From: Planctomycetota bacterium
GTDB taxonomy: Bacteria; Planctomycetota; Phycisphaerae; Sedimentisphaerales; Anaerobacaceae
Assembly (NCBI GenBank): GCA_019456145.1
Contig: VRUL01000007.1
Coordinates: 62,001-126,000 of the forward strand
DNA length: 64,000 bases
Direction of reading: 5' to 3'
Shown here piece after piece: positions 45,617 through 55,419 of the stretch. Every line of letters starts with the position of its first letter. Position 1 is the first letter of the stretch. Made by a program: the position numbers and the translations under genes. Below the pieces are notes generated by a model. It was not told where the DNA came from. It did not search any database and was given only the letters and a program-made list of their open reading frames with translations.

Positions 45617-48430
45617 TCATAGCTGCTCCAGATGGCTATTCAATCTGAAGCTTTGGCCGGACTTCGTTTTTATTTCAACGACTTTTTCGCCATAGCGGAT
45701 ATTGCAGGTATTACCAAGCAGCGATTGTATTCTGGCTTTTGTGAGTTTCCCATCCTTCCATGTGATATCCACTTCGAATCCGCCGCGGGCGCGCAGGCCT
45801 TTGACGTGTCCGGTCGGCCAGGCCTTCGGCAGAGCGGGCAGCAGGTGAACCTCGCCTGCATGGCTTTGCAGAAGCATCTCTGCTATCCCCGCTGTTCCCC
45901 CGTAGTTACCGTCAATCTGGAACGGCGGATGATTGTCGAAAAGATTGGGATGCGTAGATCTTCGCAGAAGCGCCGTGACGTTCTCCTCGGCTTTGTCGCC
46001 ATGCCAGAACCTGGCCCAGAAATTGATGACCCACGCCCTGCTCCAGCCGGTATGTCCGCCACCGTTTGCCAGACGATACTCGATGCTCTTGCGTGCTGCC
46101 CTAACCATCTCCGGTGCATTTTGAAACGTGTATTGCCTGCCCGGATGCAGCGCAAACAGATGCGACATATGCCGATGGCCGGGTTCCGGCTCTTTGAACT
46201 CTTCGCTCCATTCCATTAGTCGGCCGTCCGAGCCAATCTTAGGCAGCGCAAGTTTTGAACGGGCGGCGATGACTTGACTGACGAAGCTGTCTTTGATGCC
46301 TAATATCTCAGCTGCTTCAAGCAGGTTGGTAAAAGTGTCCCAAATTATCTCCTGGTCCATTGACGGGCCCATCGACAGATTTACCCTCTTTCCATCGGGG
46401 GCGATGAAGCTGTTTTCCGGTGAGTTTGACGGCCCTGAGACCAGCTTGCCGGTCTTTGGATGTTCCACGAGCCAGTCAAGAAAGAACAAAGTTGCTTCTT
46501 TCAACACTGGATAGGCCCTGTTTTTAAGAAACTTCTTATCACCGGTAAAGCGGTAATGCTCCATAAAGTGCTGCGTACACCAGGCCGCTCCCATAGGCCA
46601 CATCCCATATCCGACGCTTCCGAATGGGGTTGTGTGCCACCATACATCGGTCGTGTGATGGGCAACGAAGCCTCGACAGTTGTACACGTCCCGTGCGGTC
46701 TTTCGCCCGGAAGGCACCAGTGCCTCGGTAAGCCTGAAAAACGGCTCGTGACATTCCGAGAGATTACATACCTCAGCCGGCCAGTAGTTCATCTGGATAT
46801 TGATATTGACATGGTAGTCGGCGTTCCACGGCGCCGCGATATGCTCGTTCCACAAGCCCTGCAGGTTGCTCGGCAAGCATCCCGGCCGCGAGCATGATAT
46901 CAGAAGATAACGCCCGAACTGAAAATAAAGTGCCGCAAAAGCAGGATCATCAGTACCCCCGCGAAGCGCCTTGAGTCGTTCATCCGTCGGTTTTGCCGCT
47001 GCAGGTGTCCTCCCAAGGTCCAGGCTTACTCGCCTGAATAATCTTCGGTGCTCGGCTATATGCTCGGTCCTGATTCGATCAATACTTTTCTTCTCGACCA
47101 CGGCGAGCTGTTTAGTGCACACCCGGGCCAAATCTCTCTTAAGGGGCTTGTAAGGGTCGTTGAAGTTATAGTCCGTCGCCGCCACAAGCAAGAGCGTCAC
47201 GGCATCGGCATTGGTTATTGAGAAACTATTTTCCTTCTCTTCCAGTCGGCCGCCATTGAGCTTGACCCGAAGCTGTGCGTGATATTTAACGCCTTTGTGC
47301 TTACCGTTCTGGCTTACCTGTCCGGACATAGCTAATGTCCGTTTCCCGGTTAGCTTCAAGCCGAAATCAGCCGGTCGGTCCAGCGTTGCCTCGATACAAA
47401 TGCTGCCCGGCCTATCGGCTGTTATACGCACAATGACGGCCTGATCGACCGCGCTGGCGAAGACTTCGCGTTTGTACGATATGCCGTCTTTTATGAATGT
47501 TGTGGTGGCCACTCCCGTATCTAAATCAAGCTCTCGTTTGTAAGAATCGCTCAAACCCGTCGAAGGTCCGAGTGTTACCGAAGCAGTCATTCCTCCGGGC
47601 CCGCCTACGTTGCTTACTACAATCGCGACAGCATTTTTACCCGTCCCTAAATATTTGCTGATATCGAAGCTATGCGGCTTGGAGTAGTCTCTCGTCCTGC
47701 CGGCCTCTTTGCCATTGACGTATATAATGCCCTGATCGTCGATGGGCCCCAGCTTCAAAACACCCAAGCCATCCTGCATCTGTTCGCCCGTTAGCTCAAA
47801 GCTGCTGCGAAACACAGCCTTCTTGCCAGGCGCGACAGAAGCGTTACCTTTGACGAATTTGCCCGATTTGACCACCAGTTCAGACCAACTCGAATCATCG
47901 TAATCGGGCTCTAAGGATTTGCTGTTTGCGGATTCATCCTCACCGCCTCGGCGCCAGTGAGTAAGAGCAATGGTGCTGCTGCCTCCGGGCATTTTTATCC
48001 AAAGATTACCGAGTGTCTGGTGACTTCGTGGTGATATCCGACGGCCCATAACCTGGCTTTGCATAATCCGCTGCGCTTCGGAATACTTTCCTTCGAAGAT
48101 GAGCTTTCGCGCTTCGGCAATGTGTTTATATGCTCCCACGCGGTCTTGAGGCACAGGAGGACCGGCCCAAATACTATCCTCGTTAAGTTGAATCTGCTCC
48201 CGAACCACCCCGCCGAATACCATAGCTCCGAGCCGCCCGTTCCCGACCGGCAGCGCTTCAGTCCATTTTTGCGCAGGCTGGTTATACCATAATTGCAGGC
48301 CGCTCCAGTCTTCACCGCTATCACCACTGCTTTGCATATTGCCGCTCACACATCCTACAATGCATATAACACCGGCAAAAAATGCCAAAAGCATTAGGGG
48401 CATTGTCGCTTTGATTTCTCTGTCTTTCAC
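45617..48430 (-). CDS. GH95-type alpha-L-fucosidase with inserted jelly-roll-like domain, lipoprotein
   Basis: 937 residues from GTG 48430, with AAAGGAG 8 bases upstream. The signal ends in a lipobox-like ICIVGC (Cys27). GH95 blocks are [59 protein letters not shown] motif (shown here as [17 protein letters not shown]), HTGWSRAW and FQIDGNYGG. Between [10 protein letters not shown] (near 147) and [10 protein letters not shown] (near 297) about 145 extra residues form a galactose-binding-like domain ([23 protein letters not shown]), absent from standard GH95. It should remove alpha-1,2-fucose or galactose from glycans at the cell surface. Confidence 0.9.
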   Translation of the reverse strand: MKDREIKATMPLMLLAFFAGVICIVGCVSGNMQSSGDSGEDWSGLQLWYNQPAQKWTEALPVGNGRLGAMVFGGVVREQIQLNEDSIWAGPPVPQDRVGAYKHIAEARKLIFEGKYSEAQRIMQSQVMGRRISPRSHQTLGNLWIKMPGGSSTIALTHWRRGGEDESANSKSLEPDYDDSSWSELVVKSGKFVKGNASVAPGKKAVFRSSFELTGEQMQDGLGVLKLGPIDDQGIIYVNGKEAGRTRDYSKPHSFDISKYLGTGKNAVAIVVSNVGGPGGMTASVTLGPSTGLSDSYKRELDLDTGVATTTFIKDGISYKREVFASAVDQAVIVRITADRPGSICIEATLDRPADFGLKLTGKRTLAMSGQVSQNGKHKGVKYHAQLRVKLNGGRLEEKENSFSITNADAVTLLLVAATDYNFNDPYKPLKRDLARVCTKQLAVVEKKSIDRIRTEHIAEHRRLFRRVSLDLGRTPAAAKPTDERLKALRGGTDDPAFAALYFQFGRYLLISCSRPGCLPSNLQGLWNEHIAAPWNADYHVNINIQMNYWPAEVCNLSECHEPFFRLTEALVPSGRKTARDVYNCRGFVAHHTTDVWWHTTPFGSVGYGMWPMGAAWCTQHFMEHYRFTGDKKFLKNRAYPVLKEATLFFLDWLVEHPKTGKLVSGPSNSPENSFIAPDGKRVNLSMGPSMDQEIIWDTFTNLLEAAEILGIKDSFVSQVIAARSKLALPKIGSDGRLMEWSEEFKEPEPGHRHMSHLFALHPGRQYTFQNAPEMVRAARKSIEYRLANGGGHTGWSRAWVINFWARFWHGDKAEENVTALLRRSTHPNLFDNHPPFQIDGNYGGTAGIAEMLLQSHAGEVHLLPALPKAWPTGHVKGLRARGGFEVDITWKDGKLTKARIQSLLGNTCNIRYGEKVVEIKTKSGQSFRLNSHLEQL

Positions 48431-48493
48431 CTTAAGCTCCTTTCAAAATATACATGGTAAGCCTCCCTGCTTTAACACCAACCATCATCCTGT

Positions 48494-49327
48494 TTATATC
48501 GTAAACGAACGGAATTCTTCAATGAGTAATTTCGTATATTTGCCCGGCTTGCCGTCACCTATAGACTTGCCGTCGAATTTGACTACCGGGACAATGTCCT
48601 TTGTAGTTACAGCAATAAATAGTTCATCCGATTCGCTCGCCTGATGCGGGGTAAAAGATTTTTCGTCAATTTTCATTCCGATATTTTTGCCCGCTTTGAT
48701 TGCAAAAATGCGCGTTATGGAAGGCAAAATATTAGCTGTAAGAGGTGCGGTTTGCATTGCCTGTCCGTTGATTGCAAAAAATGTTGAAGCCGCCCCCTCG
48801 GTTAGAAAACCGGCCTCATCGACTAATATCGCCTCGACGCATCCCTTTTGTACGGCATCATGCCGGGCAAGAACATTGGCTAAAAGATTTAGCGATTTTA
48901 TGTCACATCTCTTCCATCGCCAATCCGGATGTGTCGATACCGCGATACCCTTGTTTTTTTCATCCGCTACATCGGGGGCTTCCGTAACGGTAAGGAAAAA
49001 GTGTGGCTTCAAATTGCACCCCCAGTCATGCTCTCTGAGCGCCGAACCTCGGGTGATATGAAAATATATCTTTGCGTCGGATATATTGGCAGCCTCGAAG
49101 GCCTTCACGATCCGGGCGCGAATCTGATCGATGTCGACTCCGGCTATGTTGATTGCTGCCATACTGTCGGCAAATCTTTGCAGGTGTTCTTCAAGTGCGA
49201 AAATCTTGCCTTCGTAGCTTCGCACCATCTCATAAACACCGTCGCCGAAGAATATTCCACGGTCAAGGTAAGCCGGCTCAAGTTCTTCTACCGGCACAAT
49301 TTTGTCCTCTATCATAGCTACACGCAT
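48494..49327 (-). CDS. Aminotransferase class IV (D-amino acid / branched-chain type)
   Basis: 277 residues. The fold-type IV pattern is clear: ELEPAYLDRGIFFGDGVYE at the start, the PLP-lysine in RCDIKSLNLLANVLA, EAILVDEAGFLTEGAAST and the phosphate-binding tail segment. It resembles D-alanine aminotransferase (Dat), but IlvE-like use of branched-chain keto acids cannot be excluded. It is divergent from rplU, with 154 bases between starts. Confidence 0.92.
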   Translation of the reverse strand: MRVAMIEDKIVPVEELEPAYLDRGIFFGDGVYEMVRSYEGKIFALEEHLQRFADSMAAINIAGVDIDQIRARIVKAFEAANISDAKIYFHITRGSALREHDWGCNLKPHFFLTVTEAPDVADEKNKGIAVSTHPDWRWKRCDIKSLNLLANVLARHDAVQKGCVEAILVDEAGFLTEGAASTFFAINGQAMQTAPLTANILPSITRIFAIKAGKNIGMKIDEKSFTPHQASESDELFIAVTTKDIVPVVKFDGKSIGDGKPGKYTKLLIEEFRSFTI

Positions 49328-49408
49328 AAAATCACTCCCAAAAACGATATCACCGAAATTTTAACTTCGTACAGAATAAGTAGGATACAAAAATATTTGA
49401 TAATTTTC

Positions 49409-49436
49409 TTTACAAAAAGGATTCAGCACGTAGAAT
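49409..49436 (+). promoter_or_regulatory. Possible promoter of rplU
   Basis: TTTACA (49409-49414) and TAGAAT (49431-49436) with a 16-base spacer, about 45 bases before the rplU ATG. Each box has one mismatch to consensus. Confidence 0.45.
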
Positions 49437-49481
49437 ATCCCATCTATTCGGTTTTTGAGCATAAAAGGTAAGGTTTTGACA

Positions 49482-49811
49482 ATGTATGCAGTAATTGAAC
49501 AAGGCGGAAAACAATATAAAATAGCTGAAGGTGACTGTATTAATATCGATCTCACCGATATTTCACCTGACGCCGAGACGATGGAACTGGAAAAAGTCCT
49601 GCTTATAAACGACGACAAAAAGGTCAAAATCGGCACCCCCTACATTAAGGGCGCAAAGGTTGTTGTCTCATTTAAAACTAACGCTGAGGAATCGGTAGTC
49701 AAAGGCAAAAAGCTCTACCCGATGCACATGCGCAGAAGAAAACACAGCAGAAGACGCATCGGCCACCGGCAAAAGTATTTACAGGTCACGGTCGATAAGA
49801 TTCAAGCCTGA
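49482..49811 (+). CDS. rplU: 50S ribosomal protein L21
   Basis: 109 residues from ATG 49482. It shows the bL21 opening MYAVIEQGGKQYKIAEGD and the RRRKHSRRRIGHRQKYLQV block. The length is normal. In most bacteria rplU is followed by rpmA (L27) and often obg; here the next gene is on the opposite strand, so rpmA must lie elsewhere. The protein binds 23S rRNA. Confidence 0.97.
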   Translation: MYAVIEQGGKQYKIAEGDCINIDLTDISPDAETMELEKVLLINDDKKVKIGTPYIKGAKVVVSFKTNAEESVVKGKKLYPMHMRRRKHSRRRIGHRQKYLQVTVDKIQA

Positions 49812-49852
49812 ACAAATTGTCCCCGCTAACTAATACCGTAGGAAAATCTGAA

Positions 49853-50503
49853 TTATGGTTTTGGGGCCGGATTTCCACTTGATACCAGCTTCTCAGCATA
49901 TGATCGCCACTCACCGGAACCGTTTTCAATAAAATATTCGAATGACTTATCATCAACCAGTTGCCCCAACAGGGCTTTACGGTCAGCCGACTCAGGCACC
50001 TCTTGAATAATGTGTTTTCGAAGCGTTTCCAGCTCAGCCAAAAATTCCCCATGTTTGTCGGTAAAGATCTGCCCCAGCTTTTTTCTTAGATGGCCGGCAT
50101 AGGCAGGACAGTACCCTTCTGTGCCGATGGCTATCTGCAGGTCGCCGCGTTTAACGACCGCCGGCACGTAAAAATCGCAAAGCTCCGGATTATCAACAAC
50201 ATTACATAAAATCTCCAGCTCCTGGCAGTCTTTATAAATTCTCCTGTTGAGCTGCTGGTTATTTGTTGAAGCTATAGCAAGCACCGCACCCGACAGGTAA
50301 TTTTTGGAATACTTGGACCTTATTAATTCAGCGTCACTTTCTGCGCAAAGAGCCGTCAGCAGATCATCAGCGTGTTCAGCTATTATAACCAGACGGGCCC
50401 TCGAAGCCAGCAGCGCCTGGGCCTTTCGTACCGCGACCGCTCCGCCGCCTATCACAACCACTCGACGACCGGCCAGCTCCAGAAATATGGGATATTTAGA
50501 CAT
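49853..50503 (-). CDS. Precorrin-2 dehydrogenase / sirohydrochlorin ferrochelatase (Met8/CysG-N type)
   Basis: 216 residues. It starts with MSKYPIFLELAGRRVVVIGGGAVAVRKAQ, the NAD-binding Rossmann motif of Met8/CysG-N; the segment NVVDNPELCDFYVPAVVKRGDLQIAIGT carries the conserved catalytic region. It makes sirohydrochlorin and inserts iron to form siroheme. The uroporphyrinogen methyltransferase half of CysG is absent. It provides a cofactor that sulfite/nitrite-reductase-like proteins use. Convergent with rplU, 41 bases between stops. Confidence 0.93.
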   Translation of the reverse strand: MSKYPIFLELAGRRVVVIGGGAVAVRKAQALLASRARLVIIAEHADDLLTALCAESDAELIRSKYSKNYLSGAVLAIASTNNQQLNRRIYKDCQELEILCNVVDNPELCDFYVPAVVKRGDLQIAIGTEGYCPAYAGHLRKKLGQIFTDKHGEFLAELETLRKHIIQEVPESADRKALLGQLVDDKSFEYFIENGSGEWRSYAEKLVSSGNPAPKP

Positions 50504-50615
50504 CGCAATACTATTGTACTTATACAGTCCTCAGATAGCAACATCGAATTTAAAAGAAATGAGCAGTTTAAATCTAAAAATCGTAGCGGTCGCTACGGCC
50601 TCTCAGGCAAAAGAA

Positions 50616-51272
50616 TTACTTTTCGCCCACAAGGTCCGGTCTCATTCTCTGAAGCCATGCGGGCAGTTGCTCACGTGTTACCTTCTCCCACAACCCTTTC
50701 TTTTGTCTGCGGGCAAGACCCTCAAGCTGCTTGTAACTGTGATAAAGGCTGTGGCGAAATCGTAAGTCCGAATAGGCAAAACCCTCTGTTATCAGAACTT
50801 CATTCAAAAATCTGTCATCGGGCAGTTGAACATAGGCCAGCAGCCGGCCATATTTGCCTCTGGTGCGATGTTCTTCCAGGTAAACCGTAACCTGCTTTCC
50901 GAGGCTTAATTTTGTAGTAAATTCGGCAGCCTCCGGGCCGAAATACATTACACCCGTATCCGGGCTTTTACTCTCCGGAGTGTCTATGCCCCAAAGCCTT
51001 ATCCTTGTGTGCTCGTATTGTCCGTCAGGAACGTCTATGTCAATAGTGTCTCCATCTACGACCTTTACAACGGTGAAAGTATTTTTGTGATATTTTTCGA
51101 GGTCGTGGCCTTTTACCTGTTCTTCGGATTTGACTTGCTGCAGCCATCTGACTTTAAGCTCACTGTGGTCAAGCCAGATAAAAACAGCCACCGGAAGTAA
51201 GCAAAGGGCAACTATAGAGGCTTTCCGGCGCCTGCTCATCGCAAAAGCGGGTCTTTTTATCTTAGATGACAT
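50616..51272 (-). CDS. Thermonuclease-family (SNase-like) membrane-anchored protein
   Basis: 218 residues; an inner ATG at 51239 is also possible. A hydrophobic anchor (SIVALCLLPVAVFIWL) follows a basic N-terminus. The staphylococcal nuclease fold is shown by VVDGDTIDI, RIRLWGIDTPES and GKYGRLLAYVQL, which hold the Asp/Arg/Glu catalytic set. It probably hydrolyses nucleic acids outside the cytoplasm. It stands alone, about 110 bases from the siroheme gene. Confidence 0.92.
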   Translation of the reverse strand: MSSKIKRPAFAMSRRRKASIVALCLLPVAVFIWLDHSELKVRWLQQVKSEEQVKGHDLEKYHKNTFTVVKVVDGDTIDIDVPDGQYEHTRIRLWGIDTPESKSPDTGVMYFGPEAAEFTTKLSLGKQVTVYLEEHRTRGKYGRLLAYVQLPDDRFLNEVLITEGFAYSDLRFRHSLYHSYKQLEGLARRQKKGLWEKVTREQLPAWLQRMRPDLVGEK

Positions 51273-51334
51273 TTGGTAGTTAGTGACCGTTCAAACGTCA
51301 AGACCGGCCCGTGTGCCGAAACGCCAGCCGAAAA

Positions 51335-52576
51335 TCAAGAAATACTACCTCGTTGATCGGCCGGCTTGTCCAGCCCAAAGACAACACACAGGGCCTCAAG
51401 GGCTTTCTTGGCCTGATCTTTGTCGACAATGCAGCTGATGCGAATTTCACTGGTGGTAATTGAATCGATGTTGACTTTGGCTTCAGCCAGGGCGCTGAAC
51501 ATCTTATCCGCAACGCCGTAATGGGTTCGCATACCAACGCCGACTACAGAAATCTCGGCAATATCCTCGCGAACGAAAATACGTTCGCAATTAACCTCGT
51601 CTTTGATTCCTTCTGCCGCTTTCTTGGCTGCCGCCAAATCGGAAAGGCCAATCATAAATGAGAGGTTTGCCTTTTTGGCGCTGACTTCCGTTTGAACGAT
51701 GTCATTGACAACAACTTTGGCTTTGGCCAGGCAGGCGAAGATTTTGGCGGCATTACCCGGAATGTTATCAACACCTACAAGACCTATCTTGGCCATATCT
51801 TCTTGTACTGTCGCTCCCGAAACTACTACACCTTCCATTTGTGGCACCTCATGAGTAATTATTGTCCCCTCTTTATCTTCGCTGCTGCTTCTTATGTGCA
51901 ACTTAACATCATACTTCTTACCAAAACCAACGGCCCGAGTATGGATAACACCGGCACCGAGGCTTGACAGCTCCAGCATTTCATCATAGCTAATCTCTTT
52001 TATTTTTGCAGCGTTCTTAAACATTCGTGGATCGGTCGTATGGATTCCGTCCACGTCCGTATATATTTCACACTCCTCGGCTCCAAGGGCCGCGGCAAGC
52101 GCAACTGCCGTTGTGTCTGAGCCCCCTCGGCCGAGTGTCGTTATGTTGTCACTCTCGTCTACTCCCTGGAAGCCTGCGACTATAACAATCTTGTCTTTGT
52201 CCAACTGTTTGTGAATTCGCTCGGCTTCGATGCTCTTGATCCGGGCATTTGTATGGACGCTGTCGGTGAGCATTCGAATCTGCCTGCCCGTAAAGCTGAT
52301 AGCATCGTGACCCATAGCGTCAAGAGCCATAGCTATAAGCGAAACTGTTTGCTGCTCGCCGGTACTTAGCAGTTGGTCCATCTCGCGTTTGGGCGGATTG
52401 GGATTGAGTTCCAGGGCATCGGAAACAAGCTGGTCGGTTTGTTTGCCCCGGGCTGACGCCACCACCACTACTTGATAGCCGTCCTTTACCGTCCTGATTA
52501 CTCGCTCAGCAGCCCGGCGAATCTTGGCAGCATCAGCAATCGAAGTCCCGCCAAACTTTTGCACTATTATTGCCAT
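51335..52576 (-). CDS. lysC: Aspartate kinase
   Basis: 413 residues. The N-terminal IVQKFGGTSIADAAKIRRAA motif and TLGRGGSDTTAVALA are classic, and two ACT domains at the C-terminus (VVGVGMRTHYGVADKMF) allow feedback control. It makes aspartyl phosphate for lysine, threonine and methionine synthesis. It is the last gene of the hom/ApgM/lysC run on the minus strand. Confidence 0.97.
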   Translation of the reverse strand: MAIIVQKFGGTSIADAAKIRRAAERVIRTVKDGYQVVVVASARGKQTDQLVSDALELNPNPPKREMDQLLSTGEQQTVSLIAMALDAMGHDAISFTGRQIRMLTDSVHTNARIKSIEAERIHKQLDKDKIVIVAGFQGVDESDNITTLGRGGSDTTAVALAAALGAEECEIYTDVDGIHTTDPRMFKNAAKIKEISYDEMLELSSLGAGVIHTRAVGFGKKYDVKLHIRSSSEDKEGTIITHEVPQMEGVVVSGATVQEDMAKIGLVGVDNIPGNAAKIFACLAKAKVVVNDIVQTEVSAKKANLSFMIGLSDLAAAKKAAEGIKDEVNCERIFVREDIAEISVVGVGMRTHYGVADKMFSALAEAKVNIDSITTSEIRISCIVDKDQAKKALEALCVVFGLDKPADQRGSIS

Positions 52577-52641
52577 TGTGAGCCCTTAAACGTTAATTGC
52601 CTCTTATTATCTGTTTAATCCGGATTTGACTCAAGTTCCAT

Positions 52642-53829
52642 TTAGCTCTTAAGGAAGTATTCCATAATTTCAAAACCCTTGTCTATTTTAAATCCTGACT
52701 CAGCGGCATGGGCTTCGCTGAAAGTCGTATGCAGAATGCCGCTGACATTTTCACCTGCCATAGCAAAGGGGACAGGCTCAGATGAGTGGGCCCTGCTTGA
52801 GACCGGCGTAAGATGGTCCGGCATGACCAGGATTCGCCAGCTCTCGTAATTCCGGATTGCTTCGAGAACAGGCCCCACAATATACTTATCAATTTGTTCG
52901 ATGGCTTTTTTCTTCAGCTCGGCGCTGCCGTTATGAGCGGCTTCATCAGGAGCTTCTATGTGGACAAAAACAAGGTCGTATTTGTCCAGTGCTTCGACTG
53001 CTGCAGAGCCTTTACCCTCATAATTCGTATCGATAAAACCCGTGGCGCCGGCCACCTCTATCAGGTCAAAACCAATCAGCTTTGACAGGCCCCTCACCAA
53101 ATCCACGGCAGTTATGGTCGCGCCTTTAATGCCGAATCGTTTGTAAAAACTGTCCATTACTGTTTTCTTGCCCTGTCCCCACAACCAGATGGAGCTGACT
53201 TGATTTTCGCCTAAGTCTCTTCTGACTCTATTAATGTCGTGATTGATGAAAAGTTGCTGCGAACGAGCCATTAAATCGATGAGCAGTTCGGCACCTTTAC
53301 CGCGAGGCAAAATCCTTTCTATCTTCCGGCCTATGAAATCGTGTGGCGGATATGTCTGAACGTCGAAATCCAGCCCTTTGAAGACTAATAAGTGCCGGTA
53401 GCTTATCCCGGGATAAAGCCGATAATTCTTATCGCCTGATTGTTCGTTTAACTCTGTTATCAGTGCCTTTGCCTCTTCACTGGAGATATGGCCGGCACTG
53501 TGGTCCGCCATTTTGCCGTCGGCAATAGTAACCAGATTGCAGCGGAAAACCCAGTCGTCGGCCGATAATTTGATATTCCGTGCCACCGCTTCTATTGGTG
53601 CCCTGCCGCTGTAAAACGTGTGCGGGTCATATCCCAAGAGGCTCATTTGAGCAACATCACTGCCGGCTTCCATATCTTCAGGAACTGTCCGAACAAGACC
53701 CTGCCTGCCCTGCCTGCTGATTTTGTCCATATTTGGCGTTTCAGCGGCTTCGAGAACGGTTCTTTCGCCGAGTTCTTCGATCGGCTTGTCAGCGGCGCCG
53801 TCAGGAACTATTATCGCGTACTTAGTCAT
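52642..53829 (-). CDS. ApgM-type phosphoglycerate mutase superfamily; proposed homoserine kinase
   Basis: 395 residues from ATG 53829 (MTKYAIIVPDGAADKPIEELG). The alkaline-phosphatase-superfamily fold is shown by IVPDGAAD, the serine region GSDVAQMSLLGYDP, VHIEAPDEAAHNG and MPDHLTPVS, with the metal ligands of cofactor-independent mutases of archaeal type. The gene lies between hom and lysC and overlaps hom by one base (TGATG), so it is co-translated. Members in this context are classed as proposed homoserine kinases (TIGR02535). No thrB is seen here, which fits that idea. Phosphoglycerate mutase activity remains the alternative. Confidence 0.88.
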   Translation of the reverse strand: MTKYAIIVPDGAADKPIEELGERTVLEAAETPNMDKISRQGRQGLVRTVPEDMEAGSDVAQMSLLGYDPHTFYSGRAPIEAVARNIKLSADDWVFRCNLVTIADGKMADHSAGHISSEEAKALITELNEQSGDKNYRLYPGISYRHLLVFKGLDFDVQTYPPHDFIGRKIERILPRGKGAELLIDLMARSQQLFINHDINRVRRDLGENQVSSIWLWGQGKKTVMDSFYKRFGIKGATITAVDLVRGLSKLIGFDLIEVAGATGFIDTNYEGKGSAAVEALDKYDLVFVHIEAPDEAAHNGSAELKKKAIEQIDKYIVGPVLEAIRNYESWRILVMPDHLTPVSSRAHSSEPVPFAMAGENVSGILHTTFSEAHAAESGFKIDKGFEIMEYFLKS

Positions 53830-55151
53830 CAATCCTTGTCCTCTGGGATATCCACGATTCGTATACAAACGGGCTTTCCGCTGAGAACATCCAGTTTTGC
53901 AAGTTCGTCTAATGCTGCGGTAACATTTTTTTGTTGCGTGGGATGCGTTGTAATTACTACCGGCACAGTATTGTCAGGCCCGTGCCCTTCGTGCTGTAAT
54001 GCACCGGATATACTTATCTCGTGGTCGCCAAGTGCCTTGCTATAGCTGGACACCACACCCGGCTGGTCCTTTGCCAGAACCCTGATATAAAACCTGCTTA
54101 TGGAATTGTCGATGTTCTCTATCAGTGACTCTGTTTCGCTCCTCGGTTTCAGATGGAGGTGCCGAAAAGTGGTTGCCGAATTGCCAATAGCGACATCGAT
54201 AATATCGGCAACAACCGCACTTGCGGTAGGCATCATTCCCGCGCCCCGGCCGTAGTACATCACCTGGCCCACCGCACTGCCAAAGATACTGACCGCGTTA
54301 AATGGGCCCCCTACACGGGCAAGCGGGCTGTCCTTGGAAATAAAAGACGGATGGACCCGCAGTGAAACTCTGCCCTCTTGGTCTTTTTGTCCTATTGCTA
54401 ACAATTTTAGAATATAACCCATTTCTCCGCCGTAGCGAATATCATTTTTTGAGATTGCTTCAATGCCCTCAACGAAGATGTCCTCGAGTGCGATTTCGTA
54501 ACCGAACGCAATGGAAGCTAAGATAGTTAACTTATGTGCGCTGTCCCCCCCGCTGATATCCAGCGTCGGGTCTGCCTCAGCATAACCTTTGTCCTGGGCC
54601 TGAGCCAGCGCCTCGGAGAACTCCTCGTCTTTGCTGCTCATCTCCGAGAGGATATAGTTACAAGTTCCATTCACGATACCGTACATTGCGGTGATATTAT
54701 TTGCGGTCAGTCCCGTTCGGATAGCTGAAATAATCGGTATGCCGCCTGCGCAGCTGCCTTCAAAAGCTATACACCGATTGTTCTCGTGAGCGGCTTTGTA
54801 AAGTTCACTGCCGTGCTCTGCCAATAAGGCCTTGTTGGCCGTAACAACGTCTTTGCCTGCTTCGAGCATATTTAGCTGGACTTCTTTTGCTGCGTCAGTT
54901 CCACCGATAAGTTCGACTCCTATTTGAATAGTGTCATCTTTCAGGAGTCTGTTTATATCATTGGTCAGGATGTCGTCCGGCAGCTTTACGGGCCGATCGG
55001 ACTCCGTATCGGTATCAACTACGCACGCAAGCTCAAGACGCAGACCAGTTTTAGCTGCTATCGACTCAGATTCTTCCAGTATCAGCTTTGCAACCCCGCA
55101 GCCGACCGTACCTAAGCCGACAAGCCCAACTTTTACCTTTTTTTCAGCCAT
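53829..55151 (-). CDS. hom: Homoserine dehydrogenase
   Basis: 440 residues. It has the Rossmann motif VGLVGLGTVGCGVAKLI, the GGTDAAKE segment, the catalytic region FEGSCAGGIPIISAIR and YAEADPTLDISGGDSAHKL. A C-terminal ACT domain (VLAKDQPGVVSSYSKALG) gives threonine feedback. It reduces aspartate semialdehyde to homoserine. It is the first gene of the operon, and its stop overlaps the start of the ApgM-like gene. Confidence 0.97.
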   Translation of the reverse strand: MAEKKVKVGLVGLGTVGCGVAKLILEESESIAAKTGLRLELACVVDTDTESDRPVKLPDDILTNDINRLLKDDTIQIGVELIGGTDAAKEVQLNMLEAGKDVVTANKALLAEHGSELYKAAHENNRCIAFEGSCAGGIPIISAIRTGLTANNITAMYGIVNGTCNYILSEMSSKDEEFSEALAQAQDKGYAEADPTLDISGGDSAHKLTILASIAFGYEIALEDIFVEGIEAISKNDIRYGGEMGYILKLLAIGQKDQEGRVSLRVHPSFISKDSPLARVGGPFNAVSIFGSAVGQVMYYGRGAGMMPTASAVVADIIDVAIGNSATTFRHLHLKPRSETESLIENIDNSISRFYIRVLAKDQPGVVSSYSKALGDHEISISGALQHEGHGPDNTVPVVITTHPTQQKNVTAALDELAKLDVLSGKPVCIRIVDIPEDKD

Positions 55152-55274
55152 TAGGGCACCTTCATATTATGGGACAGGACAACCTGCCATTTACGCGAAA
55201 TCAAACTTTTATTTCCGCATTTCTTGACATTCCCCACCCCTTGTCATTCCGAGCGCAGTGAGGAATCTATTTAG

Positions 55275-55293
55275 CCTGCGGTTTTACCGCAGG
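55275..55293. repeat. CCTGCGG/CCGCAGG hairpin in intergenic repeat region
   Basis: A 7-bp perfect stem with a TTTTA loop lies in the 268-base gap between hom and the pseudouridine synthase gene. On the plus side it is followed by TTTAACTTTTTA. A CATTCCGAGCGCAGTGAGG word just before it is related to an inverted word at 6640-6656. The gap also holds the 18-base match to 1721-1738. Confidence 0.5.
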
Positions 55294-55419
55294 TTTAACT
55301 TTTTACAATATCTTCGGCTCGTAGTCTACGAATTCAATAGTAAATCGTCAATAATCAATAATCAGTTAATTGCGGTCAAGTAAAAACCGCCGGACAAATA
55401 TTATAAGCAAGCGAAATAA

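Noticed and set aside
45632..46219. 195-residue plus-strand frame
   Set aside because: It is antisense to the well-supported GH95 gene.
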